From: Thermoplasmata archaeon
GTDB lineage: Archaea > Thermoplasmatota > Thermoplasmata > Thermoplasmatales > Thermoplasmataceae
Assembly: GCA_021827885.1 (NCBI GenBank)
Contig: JAKAUD010000100.1
Location: 1-11,215 of the forward strand
Direction: 5' to 3'
DNA: 11,215 bases
Positions 1-6,726 of the stretch are shown here, piece by piece. Position numbers and translations under genes: made by a program. The notes beneath the pieces were generated by a model. It saw only the letters and a list, made by a program, of their open reading frames with translations. It did not search any database and was not told the DNA's origin. Every line of letters begins with the position of its first letter. Within the stretch, counting starts at the first letter, position 1.

Positions 1-518
1 AACAGAATGTATCAACAGAAATCCTCAGCCCTGGAGAACCAATATCATACCTGAACATGACTATTTCTGGAAAGTCCTTTTACCTGCCGGCTTTTTCCGG
101 AAACACCGGAGCTAATTTTGCTATTATTGTCAATGTAAGTGGTTTGATTGCACCGAAGCTCAAACCTGATAGAATAGAGTTGGTTGAAAACTATACTGTC
201 CCGCCTGATATGAAATTCTACAGCTGCTTTGGTTGGCGTGACTACCATAATACAACTAAACCTGGACCTTTATATTCCGAGAGATCCTTCAATACTTCAC
301 TATGCAAGCCAAATCCTCATAATATCACTGCGGATCTGGTCAATGAGAGTCTTGCGGTCAATGGTTATTATTCATTTGTATGGGTACAAAATACCTGTCA
401 GGGCATAATCAGGCTCAATCCTGGAGACAATATCTACATTGGTTTCGAGTACTATCTTCTTGGTATGTCCAATCCGGTCACGGTTTCATTCCTATTGAGG
501 TTGCAATATGTTGAATAA
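1..518 (+). CDS. Exported/surface protein of unknown function, C-terminal part (5' end outside window)
   Basis: The reading frame is open from base 3, well upstream of the first in-frame ATG at 57, so this is the C-terminal 171 residues of a longer protein and not a gene starting at 57. It is rich in Asn-X-Ser/Thr sequons, aromatic residues and beta-type sequence, has three cysteines, and lacks charged soluble-enzyme motifs, which suggests an extracytoplasmic protein. Its end (L-N-P-G-D ... L-L-G-M-S-N-P-V-T-V, visible residues 138-171) matches the end of the minus-strand protein at 3302-4108 (L-S-S-G-E-P ... L-M-G-L-S-K-P-V-T-L). A second shared block is I-A-P-K-L-K-P ... V-E-N-Y-T-V against L-A-P-N-L-D-P ... 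V-G-N-Y-S-I. The two are therefore paralogues. The stop overlaps the next gene's start by 11 bases, so translation is probably coupled. I do not recognise the family. Confidence 0.75.
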   Translation, partial: QNVSTEILSPGEPISYLNMTISGKSFYLPAFSGNTGANFAIIVNVSGLIAPKLKPDRIELVENYTVPPDMKFYSCFGWRDYHNTTKPGPLYSERSFNTSLCKPNPHNITADLVNESLAVNGYYSFVWVQNTCQGIIRLNPGDNIYIGFEYYLLGMSNPVTVSFLLRLQYVE

Positions 519-3021
519 GGCTGGATTTAGACATAAGGTTGTGCCCATAATACTGACTTTTGCACTTATTATAATAGTCTTTCAAATCCCTCAGGTTTCA
601 CAGGCCGCAACTACAAATCCGTCTCCTCCAGTATCGGGGTTGAATGGATACAAAGGAAACGATGCCATTTACATGACAACCGCAATAAAAGATGAAGTGT
701 ATTGTGATAATTTTCTCGCCAATACGAGTGCTCAAAAAACTTCAGGAACTTGTTATTATGATCAGCAACCTGGCACAGGGGCTCCGTGTAATAGGTATCT
801 GACGAGGGATGGTATTTCATTGGCGACAGGTTCAAACGTATCGATCGATAAGAATTGCACGCTTTCCTTAAAAGAATACTATTCCCCTTCATCTTCCTCT
901 TTATTCGTTCGTGTTCCTGTAAGCATCGTAGGAACTACGTTTACAACCAACGAACTAGGAACAAGTGGCGTGTATATGGGAAAAGCATCGGTGTGGAGAG
1001 TAGGGATCATTTACAATGTTTCAAGCAACATTCAAAATTGCCCAAACGGGAATGGTTTCGTATTAAAGCCTTGTGCCCAATACAATGCGGGTTACAACAT
1101 ATCTTGCTTGAACAGTTCTCAGAAAATAGTTAAGTCAAATAGTACAGTTAGTAATACTTATTCAAACTACCTAAAATACGTTAAGGATGGTGCTTACGTC
1201 TTGAGCATTGCCGCCCTAGCCGGGTTTCCCTGCCTTGCTATCCCTGCTATTGTAATAGGAGGGATATGTACTTTGTATTCTCTGGAACCGATCAATCCTA
1301 ATGCATGTGCAACTGGACCGTCAGAATACGGTTACATGGATAGTGGTGCTAAAACAACCAGTCAAACTCCTGCATACCAGTACATTCCCGTTGCAGAGAA
1401 CTCTGGCCATTGCTGGATTTCCCCGTGTGGGAGTTGCGGTAAATTAAATAACACTTACTCTGTGAGCACTTTCGCATGTATAAAGGTCAGATGTAATAAT
1501 TTCAAAAGCTCTGGAGACCTAAATATTACGGGAGTTAACCAAATGTGGGTAACCGGGCAACAAGGTGTTACTTCACCAACCTCTCCCATCAACGGTTCAA
1601 AGGCGACGATCTCGTTGCCAATGGTACCGGCTTATATGATTTCTGGCACAGTGAAATCAACCACTGGGTCTAATCTTTGCGGGCAAAAGGTAGAAATTAG
1701 TGATAAGAGCAATGGTACTGCCTACGTTGTGAACACAAATGAGACTGGAGAATATCGTTTCTTCGCGAAACCTGACTGCAATTACCTTGTATCACTCTGC
1801 TCTGATCCATCATATAGCCATTGCCTGAGTGCGTCCAGCACTAACAATGAAGGAGGCAACACAAGCGTCAATTTCATCACTCCACCTTATAGGGCACAGT
1901 TCACAGAATCCGGTCTCCCCTCAGGCACAGAATGGTCCGTTAATCTTTCAGGGGGAGTGCAATATTCCAGTTCAGATTCCATGGTGTTTGATCTCTCCGA
2001 TGGAACTTATTCGTATACGGTTGAACCATTAACAGGTTATTCGATCAATCCCTCATCTGGAACCATCCAGGTTTCAGGTGCCAATCCTTCCACTCAGGAC
2101 ATCAAATTCACTCCTGTAGGTACGATAACATTCACAGCCTCGAACGTGAACGGAAACACCTGGTCTGTCACCCTCGATGGAAACACGGAACAGGCTTCAT
2201 CTTCCGAAATACAGTTTTCATCTTTGGCATATGGAACTTATTACTATTCCATCGGAGTGCCTTCTGGTTATTCTGGAAACCCGACGAGCGGTTCAGTTTT
2301 ACTGGAATCAGCATCCTCATCTGTTAGCATAGCCTTCTCACCCACCTCGTATTATACTGTCACATTCCACGAGAGTGGACTCCCATCTGGGCGTACATGG
2401 TCTGCCACCATGACGGGTACCACAAAATCCGCATCCGCCGGTTCTGACATCAGTTTCTCCGAGCCTGACGGATATTTCTCATACTATTTTTCCAATATAC
2501 TGGTTCCTCTTCCCGGAGACCCCGGTCACTATAAAGAATATTATGCACCTGGTGGCACCGCGCATGTCAACGGAGCAAGCCAGACAATCGATGTTACATA
2601 TCATTACAGGATAATATTTGCATGCGTGAACGCATCAACAGAGATACTGCTTGCATCTGGATCTTATGAGCAGGCGCAATATGTCCATGCTGGAACTGAG
2701 ATCATGACGTTCAATGCAACAACGGGATCACTGCAGTCTGAAGCCGTCCAGACGGTAATTTCAGTCAATCAATTTGGAATGTATACGATCAACGGCAACC
2801 TGCAGGTATCAGGTGATCAGCAAATACTCACAAATCATGGCTGGATGGAGGCAATGCATCTCCATTACGGGGAGATGATATTCGATCCGCTTAACGGAAC
2901 ATATCTTGCGATAACATCTATTCATCAGTCGCATGGTACATATAGGATGTACGATTTCATCCTCCCGGGAAACTATAACTACGTTGCATATTCGTATCTA
3001 CTTCAGGGCATTTCAAGCTGA
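508..3021 (+). CDS. Large secreted multidomain surface protein with C-terminal Hint domain
   Basis: This protein of 837 residues starts at ATG 508, with GAGG at 497-500 as a plausible ribosome site. Residues 1-33 form a signal peptide: basic start, hydrophobic core 11-27, likely cleavage after V-S-Q-A33. Residues 34-370 are rich in Asn, Ser, Thr, sequons and cysteine (15 of the 20 cysteines), with a hydrophobic stretch at about 230-257 that could be a membrane segment. Residues about 375-457 look like a carboxypeptidase-regulatory-type beta domain (I-S-G-T-V ... G-E-Y-R-F). Three beta modules follow (461-701), two carrying E-S-G-L-P-S-G. Residues 706-837 are a Hint-like domain beginning at Cys706, the only cysteine after residue 439. 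The module type is common in Thermoplasmata surface proteins; the role of this protein is unknown. It probably faces the outside of a wall-less cell, where the cysteines could form disulfides. The overlap with the preceding gene suggests the two products act together. Confidence 0.85.
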   Translation: MLNKAGFRHKVVPIILTFALIIIVFQIPQVSQAATTNPSPPVSGLNGYKGNDAIYMTTAIKDEVYCDNFLANTSAQKTSGTCYYDQQPGTGAPCNRYLTRDGISLATGSNVSIDKNCTLSLKEYYSPSSSSLFVRVPVSIVGTTFTTNELGTSGVYMGKASVWRVGIIYNVSSNIQNCPNGNGFVLKPCAQYNAGYNISCLNSSQKIVKSNSTVSNTYSNYLKYVKDGAYVLSIAALAGFPCLAIPAIVIGGICTLYSLEPINPNACATGPSEYGYMDSGAKTTSQTPAYQYIPVAENSGHCWISPCGSCGKLNNTYSVSTFACIKVRCNNFKSSGDLNITGVNQMWVTGQQGVTSPTSPINGSKATISLPMVPAYMISGTVKSTTGSNLCGQKVEISDKSNGTAYVVNTNETGEYRFFAKPDCNYLVSLCSDPSYSHCLSASSTNNEGGNTSVNFITPPYRAQFTESGLPSGTEWSVNLSGGVQYSSSDSMVFDLSDGTYSYTVEPLTGYSINPSSGTIQVSGANPSTQDIKFTPVGTITFTASNVNGNTWSVTLDGNTEQASSSEIQFSSLAYGTYYYSIGVPSGYSGNPTSGSVLLESASSSVSIAFSPTSYYTVTFHESGLPSGRTWSATMTGTTKSASAGSDISFSEPDGYFSYYFSNILVPLPGDPGHYKEYYAPGGTAHVNGASQTIDVTYHYRIIFACVNASTEILLASGSYEQAQYVHAGTEIMTFNATTGSLQSEAVQTVISVNQFGMYTINGNLQVSGDQQILTNHGWMEAMHLHYGEMIFDPLNGTYLAITSIHQSHGTYRMYDFILPGNYNYVAYSYLLQGISS
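1888..2610 (+). repeat. Three tandem coding repeats: 'ESGLPSGT.W' beta modules
   Basis: Diverged modules of roughly 76-88 residues occupy residues 461-537, 538-613 and 614-701 of the large secreted protein. Each starts with an aromatic-rich strand (Q-F-T-E-S-G-L-P-S-G, T-F-T-A-S-N-V-N-G, T-F-H-E-S-G-L-P-S-G). Each then has a W-S-V or W-S-A core about 4-5 residues on, and a Y-(S/Y)-Y strand in the middle. Modules 1 and 2 end in a short F-T-P or F-S-P. Module 2 has lost the E-S-G-L-P motif, and module 3 has an insert rich in Pro and Gly. The motif is a familiar one in exported proteins of Thermoplasmatales. The modules probably form an immunoglobulin-like stalk holding the N-terminal region off the membrane; that role is inference. 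Confidence 0.75.
2626..3018 (+). other. Hint (hedgehog/intein-type) domain with altered catalytic motifs
   Basis: Residues 706-837 follow the Hint layout: nucleophile Cys706, then N-A-S-T-E-I-L-L-A-S-G, A-G-T-E-I-M-T-F-N-A-T-T-G, a block-B-like segment at 767-774, H-G-W-M-E-A-M-H-L-H-Y-G-E (777-789), and a terminal Y-D-F ... N-Y-N-Y-V-A segment. In active Hint domains block B holds T-x-x-H; here the same place reads S768-G-D-Q771. The usual C-terminal His-Asn is replaced by Q833-G834. C-terminal cleavage is therefore not expected, and N-terminal acyl shift at Cys706 may be impaired or use other residues. The domain ends the protein, as in hedgehog-type rather than splicing inteins. There is no homing-endonuclease insert. 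The assignment rests on motif order read by eye. Confidence 0.65.
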
Positions 3022-3236
3022 TCCCTGAAGAATCATATATCCACGAATGCATCATGGCGGAATGCACATTCTTCTGGTTCTTGCATCTTTACTCGCAGAT
3101 ATCTAGAACGTACAGATTGACCTGGGAGATGATAATGATCGTATACGTTTTGCAACGGTTCGCAATATGGCTAAAGCAATAGATGTGATAAGAATTTAAT
3201 AGATAATATATTAATTTGACGTTAAAGAGGTGGAAT

Positions 3237-3383
3237 ATGATAATATTCATATCTTGTAAAATCATGATTACTTCCTACTTCGAAAGTATAAGAGCCAAGA
3301 CTCATGACGATACATCCTCCAGGTTTACTGAAATCTCCAATGTTACGGGTTTCGACAAGCCCATGAGAGATACACGGAGGTGA
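3237..3383 (+). CDS. Doubtful small ORF (48 aa) with a good ribosome site
   Basis: ATG 3237 is preceded by AGAGGTGG (3226-3233), a strong match to the archaeal Shine-Dalgarno sequence, 3-4 bases away, and by AT-rich TATA-like sequence (3193-3213). The frame encodes 48 residues with a short hydrophobic start and no recognised motif. Its last 27 codons (3303-3383) run antisense to the 3' end of the minus-strand gene, which limits how it could have evolved as a protein. The rest of the stretch between the two convergent genes (3022-3236) shows no convincing gene, only a pyrimidine-rich patch at about 3065-3093 that could help end transcription of the large surface gene. It may be a chance ORF. 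Confidence 0.2.
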   Translation: MIIFISCKIMITSYFESIRAKTHDDTSSRFTEISNVTGFDKPMRDTRR

Positions 3384-4108
3384 ATGGTGACCGGTTCACC
3401 ACTTGATAAGTATGTGTTTGGCATTACTTCCGGTTGAATAAAATAAAGATCAAAAGCTACAAATGAAAAGCGGTAGCTTGCATTTGCCTTGTTGCCGGTC
3501 TGGTTAGTTAGTGTATAAGTGCATGTGTGGTTCACCTGGAGTGGATTCACCCATTGCAACTGGCACTTCACATTCTGGCTGACGTTCCCTGCCGTGTCAT
3601 TTTTAATGTATTGGTAGGCAAATGGAATGCAATTTTTCCATTTGGACAGGAAAACAGGACCATATAAGGCTCTAAATTTAGGGCAAGGACCGCCAACGAG
3701 CAAAGAAAGATTTCGCAGATTCTGCAATATGCTATAATTTCCTACGACCTGGACTGATGACGGATCCAGGTTGGGTGCCAGTGAACCTTGGATGTACAAG
3801 ACATTGTTTATTTGAGTATTCCTACCAGTAACAATCCACTGGGAAGCAGTCAGCAGGACGAAAGAAAATGTTGAATTCGGATAACCCTTCTCGGAGATTG
3901 TGGCAAATGCCTTCATGCACTGCTGATCCCAGCTGCCAAATTGATTTGAGAAGTTCGTCCTGTACGTGTAGGTTGCATTTGCCATTTCAGAGTTGACAGT
4001 AATTGGAGGGAGCCTGGAAGTGTTAAGTTCAACGAAAGTGATAGGAACAGCAACTATGATCACAGCGATGACGGCGAATATGATCAACTTATTGCTTCGG
4101 CGGATCAT
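3302..4108 (-). CDS. Membrane-anchored extracytoplasmic protein, paralogue of the first gene
   Basis: The ATG at 4108 gives 268 residues and stops with TGA at 3304-3302. The N-terminus has the basic start M-I-R-R-S-N-K followed by one hydrophobic segment (residues 8-26) with no clear cleavage site, so it is probably a signal anchor with the rest outside the cell. The outer part has five cysteines and many Asn-X-Ser/Thr sequons. Residues 234-268 (L-S-S-G-E-P ... G-L-S-K-P-V-T-L) align with the end of the protein encoded at 1-518, and the L-A-P-N-L-D-P ... V-G-N-Y-S-I region also matches it. Nearby paralogues on both sides of the Hint protein suggest a local duplication and a shared surface role. 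The gene has its own leaderless promoter at 4133-4140. Family and function are not recognised. Confidence 0.75.
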   Translation of the reverse strand: MIRRSNKLIIFAVIAVIIVAVPITFVELNTSRLPPITVNSEMANATYTYRTNFSNQFGSWDQQCMKAFATISEKGYPNSTFSFVLLTASQWIVTGRNTQINNVLYIQGSLAPNLDPSSVQVVGNYSILQNLRNLSLLVGGPCPKFRALYGPVFLSKWKNCIPFAYQYIKNDTAGNVSQNVKCQLQWVNPLQVNHTCTYTLTNQTGNKANASYRFSFVAFDLYFIQPEVMPNTYLSSGEPVTIHLRVSLMGLSKPVTLEISVNLEDVSS

Positions 4109-4132
4109 CTAAGAAATGAAACTGCATGGAGG

Positions 4133-4140
4133 TATATAAT
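4133..4140 (-). promoter_or_regulatory. TATA box of the minus-strand surface gene (leaderless)
   Basis: On the minus strand the sequence reads ATTATATA, centred about 28 bases upstream of the ATG at 4108. In archaea the TATA box lies about 26-28 bases before the transcript start, so transcription should begin at or next to the start codon. No Shine-Dalgarno sequence lies just before the ATG, which fits a leaderless transcript. Confidence 0.55.
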
Positions 4141-4714
4141 ACATAAGCATCCTCAAAAACATTAAACGTAACCATTTTACATGAAATCATAAGTATTGCA
4201 CATGAATCTGTTGCAACCCAGTTTCCATGAATTTTACAGGGAGATCGGGAAGACCGGTGATCCTCTGAGCCATATCCAACAGGATCAGATCTGCCCTGCA
4301 AGATCTCAATGACAACCTTGCTGATAGTATGGATGGCAAAAATGCATTATGATTCCGTTCTGATCATTAGGATACTTCAGATGAAGAAATTGTGCAGATA
4401 ATCTGGTTCACCGATGATATGGGTTTCAGGTGCCTAAAAACCTCCATAGAACACTTTGGAAATTCTGATCGGGATTCTTATCCTCAAAGGTATTCGAAAC
4501 ACAAAGAGAGATGTCATTGACTCGTTTCTAAAAAATGCAGACAATACGGAATAGCTTACAGGTTTGCATGATACTGTCATAGGCTTAATTGATTCGTAAG
4601 TACCGAGAAAGTGGGAGAAAGCATGTTCAATGAGTCTGGTTATAAAAATGACAGCAGCGATTTGAACACATTTCCACAATCAAGACAATTATGAAAAACA
4701 AAGGAAAAAATCTC
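4141..4714. other. Gene-free stretch, possibly holding a decayed gene
   Basis: No intact gene is convincing here; minus-strand open frames of 70-81 codons have no ribosome site, promoter or recognisable motif. On the plus strand one frame from 4269 to about 4520 reads protein-like sequence (R-I-R-S-A-L-Q-D-L-N-D-N-L-A-D-S, then D-E-E-I-V-Q-I-I-W-F-T-D-D-M-G-F) broken by only two stops before its end. A neighbouring frame then continues in similar style (R-D-V-I-D-S-F-L-K-N-A-D at about 4507-4542). This is the pattern of an old plus-strand gene broken by stops and a frameshift, but I cannot name a parent family, and chance reading is possible. Confidence 0.25.
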
Positions 4715-4723
4715 ATATATTTA
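4715..4723 (+). promoter_or_regulatory. Second TATA-like box upstream of lipA
   Basis: ATATATTTA follows a purine-rich run (AAGGAAAAAA, 4701-4710) that could serve as the TFB-recognition element. A transcript from it would begin near 4745, just before an 8-bp hairpin, about 112 bases ahead of lipA. It could be an alternative operon promoter with a structured leader, or the promoter of a short RNA. Only sequence resemblance supports it. Confidence 0.3.
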
Positions 4724-4750
4724 ATGATCGACTGCGTTTAAGAATTTAGT

Positions 4751-4775
4751 CCGGTTCCTGAAATGATGGGACTGG
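4751..4775 (+). other. 8-bp hairpin in the lipA upstream region
   Basis: CCGGTTCC (4751-4758) can pair along its whole length with GGGACTGG (4768-4775), with two G-U wobbles and a 9-base loop. No T-run follows, so it is not a typical terminator. It sits about 6 bases after the transcript start predicted from the TATA-like box at 4715-4723. It may be a 5' leader element or part of a small RNA. Confidence 0.3.
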
Positions 4776-4825
4776 CTTGAATAATGGCTAAATTAAGACT
4801 GTAATTTCCAAATTTCAAAGAAATG

Positions 4826-4833
4826 ATATTTAT
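4826..4833 (+). promoter_or_regulatory. TATA box of the lipA-2-oxoacid dehydrogenase operon (leaderless)
   Basis: ATATTTAT is centred about 27 bases before the GTG start of lipA at 4857, the spacing expected if the transcript begins at the start codon itself. No Shine-Dalgarno sequence precedes that GTG, and the frame is closed by TGA at 4842-4844, so no upstream start is likely. By contrast the downstream genes of the operon carry internal ribosome sites. Confidence 0.55.
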
Positions 4834-4856
4834 GAACCATGTGAATATACAGTTAC

Positions 4857-5744
4857 GTGAGACCAGACTATGTAAAGGTCAGCATACCTTCAGGTCCGAA
4901 TTACAACAAAATCAGAGGCTCGCTGAGAGAAAGATCTCTTTTCACTGTATGCGAAGAAGCGAGATGCCCTAACATCGCTGAATGCTGGGACTCTGGAACA
5001 GCAACATTCATGGTAATGGGGGGTAATTGCTCTAGGGGATGCAGATTCTGTTCTGTAACGCATGGAAACATGATGCCACTTGATCCAGATGAACCCTTAA
5101 AGGTCGCTGAATCCGTAAAGGAAATGGGTCTCAAATTCGCTGTAATTACATCTGTGGACAGGGATGATCTTCCTGATCAGGGGGCTTCTCATTTTGCCAG
5201 AGTAATTAAGGAGGTTAAAGCGATAGGCGTCAAGGTTGAATCGCTTATCCCGGATTTCCAGGGCAGGATAGAACTGATTGATTTGATCGCAGAAACGAGA
5301 CCCGAGGTTATTTCACATAACATTGAAACTGTAAGGAGGCTGACTGGATCCGTACGGGATCCAAGGGCGGGATACGATCAGTCTCTTTCCGTTCTTAGAT
5401 ATGTAAAAGATTCCAACCCCGATCAGATCACAAAATCATCAATCATGCTGGGATTAGGGGAGTCTGATCATGAAGTGACAGAAACCCTTCATGATCTGAG
5501 GGATTCCGGAGTTGATATAGTCACTATAGGACAGTATCTCAGACCTTCAAAAAAACAGATTGAGGTTGTTGAATACTGTCCAGCATCGAGATTTAAGATG
5601 TTTGAAGAGATTGGGTATGAGATTGGTTTCCAGTACGTTGCATCTGGACCGCTGGTAAGATCATCATACAGGGCAGCAGAGGCTTGGGTTAGGAGGAGGA
5701 TTGAAAATGGAGCAGGAAAAAAAGGAAAAGAAATCGTCGGATAA
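4857..5744 (+). CDS. lipA: Lipoyl synthase (radical SAM)
   Basis: LipA inserts two sulfur atoms at C6 and C8 of an octanoyl group bound to a lysine of E2, completing the lipoyl cofactor. All family signatures are present in 295 residues, a normal length. The auxiliary [4Fe-4S] cysteines are C32, C37 and C43 (C-E-E-A-R-C-P-N-I-A-E-C), and the radical-SAM cysteines are C58, C62 and C65 (C-S-R-G-C-R-F-C). The C-terminal R268-S-S-Y motif, whose serine binds the auxiliary cluster, is also there. The start is GTG 4857; R-P-D-Y-V-K-V right after it matches the usual LipA beginning, and an in-frame stop lies just upstream. It is first in the operon with the complex it modifies, and its last 38 bases overlap E1 alpha. 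Canonical LipA is uneven in archaea, some of which use LipS1/LipS2 instead, so transfer from bacteria is possible. Confidence 0.96.
   Translation: MRPDYVKVSIPSGPNYNKIRGSLRERSLFTVCEEARCPNIAECWDSGTATFMVMGGNCSRGCRFCSVTHGNMMPLDPDEPLKVAESVKEMGLKFAVITSVDRDDLPDQGASHFARVIKEVKAIGVKVESLIPDFQGRIELIDLIAETRPEVISHNIETVRRLTGSVRDPRAGYDQSLSVLRYVKDSNPDQITKSSIMLGLGESDHEVTETLHDLRDSGVDIVTIGQYLRPSKKQIEVVEYCPASRFKMFEEIGYEIGFQYVASGPLVRSSYRAAEAWVRRRIENGAGKKGKEIVG
5692..5699 (+). promoter_or_regulatory. Ribosome binding site deciding the E1 alpha start
   Basis: GGAGGAGG ends 7 bases before ATG 5707, a normal spacing, but only 1 base before the in-frame TTG at 5701. This favours ATG 5707. The site lies inside the lipA coding sequence. 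Confidence 0.6.
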
Positions 5745-6726
5745 ACCATTATATATCAGGGCGTTCGCGGCCATGGTTATATCCAGGACGCTTGACAAGA
5801 AGATCGTGAGTGCTCAGAGGCAGGGAAGAGTTGGCTTTTATACACCAACTATGGGACAGGAGGCCCTCCAGATTGGAGCTTCAATGGCACTGGAGAAGGA
5901 TGATCTAGTCTATGGATATTACAGGGACGTTCCGCTCATGCTTCACAGAGGCGTTCCAATGGAGGCAATAATAAACCAGATTATGGGAAATAGTGCTGAT
6001 ACTGCCAAGGGAAGGCAGATGCCAAGTCACTATTCAAACAAGCAGTTCAATTTCATGTCCGTTCAGAGTCCGGTGGCCTCAAATCTTCCACCTGCGACCG
6101 GAGCCGCGTATGCCCTTAAATATAGAAAGATGAAGAATCTTGTTCTCACGACATTCGGAGACGGCGCATCTTCGACACCTGATTTCCATGCAGCTATGAA
6201 CATGGCTGCAGTATTCAAACTGCCGGTTATTTTCCTATGTGAAAACAATGGATGGGCCATTTCACTTCCCGTAGAGCGGCAGACACTGGTTGAGATATCC
6301 GAGAAGGCAGCTGCTTACGGAATGCCCGGAGTCAAGGTGGACGGAATGAATTTTGTCGAGGTGTACAAAACATGCAAGGAAGCAATGCGTAATGCAAGAG
6401 CAGGCAAGGGTCCCACATTGATAGATGCACTCAGCTACAGAATGGGACCACATTCAACATCTGATGATCCATCCAAATACAGAAAGGATGATGTTACAGA
6501 GGGAAGCGAGAAAGATCCGATTGTTGTTGCTGAGAAAATACTCATAAAGATGGACTACGCTGATGACAAGCTCCTGGAAAAAATAAAGTCTGAGGCTGTA
6601 AAGACTGTGGATGAGAAATTCGATGCGTGTGAAAAGATACCGCCACCAGATCCAATGACAGCTTTCACCGAAGTATACAAGAAAACATCATGGATGGTCG
6701 AGGAGGAGGTGAAGAACATACTATGA
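5707..6726 (+). CDS. 2-oxoacid dehydrogenase E1 component, alpha subunit (BCKDH-like)
   Basis: This is the thiamine diphosphate-binding subunit of E1, which decarboxylates a 2-oxoacid and passes the acyl group to E2 lipoamide. It has 339 residues from ATG 5707. The ThDP/Mg motif is complete: G151-D-G ... N180-N181. G-R-Q-M-P-S-H-Y-S and H249-S-T-S-D-D ... Y-R resemble the branched-chain (BCKDH) alpha subunit, where the latter lies in the loop that is phosphorylated in mitochondria. The N-terminus is a short, lysine-rich, charged tail (M-E-Q-E-K-K-E-K-K). E1 beta follows with a 4-base ATGA overlap, as expected for an alpha2beta2 enzyme made in equal amounts. The homologous Thermoplasma acidophilum complex has been reported to act on branched-chain 2-oxoacids and pyruvate; the substrate here cannot be told from sequence. 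Confidence 0.95.
   Translation: MEQEKKEKKSSDKPLYIRAFAAMVISRTLDKKIVSAQRQGRVGFYTPTMGQEALQIGASMALEKDDLVYGYYRDVPLMLHRGVPMEAIINQIMGNSADTAKGRQMPSHYSNKQFNFMSVQSPVASNLPPATGAAYALKYRKMKNLVLTTFGDGASSTPDFHAAMNMAAVFKLPVIFLCENNGWAISLPVERQTLVEISEKAAAYGMPGVKVDGMNFVEVYKTCKEAMRNARAGKGPTLIDALSYRMGPHSTSDDPSKYRKDDVTEGSEKDPIVVAEKILIKMDYADDKLLEKIKSEAVKTVDEKFDACEKIPPPDPMTAFTEVYKKTSWMVEEEVKNIL

Noticed and set aside
2626..3018. A splicing intein in the large secreted protein
   Set aside because: No C-terminal host segment follows, the terminal His-Asn is missing and there is no endonuclease domain, so protein splicing is not possible.
3054..3182. A 42-codon hydrophobic ORF just after the Hint gene
   Set aside because: It has no ribosome site or promoter at its ATG and no recognisable motif; such an ORF is expected by chance.
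4089..4679. Minus-strand open frames of 70 and 81 codons in the gene-free stretch
   Set aside because: The sequence is not protein-like, has no start signals, and the first overlaps the beginning of the minus-strand surface gene and its promoter.
5957..6054. A truncated or swapped E1 alpha active site (unusual S-H-Y-S near G-R-Q-M-P)
   Set aside because: The segment matches BCKDH-type alpha subunits closely and the ThDP motif is complete, so this is normal family variation.
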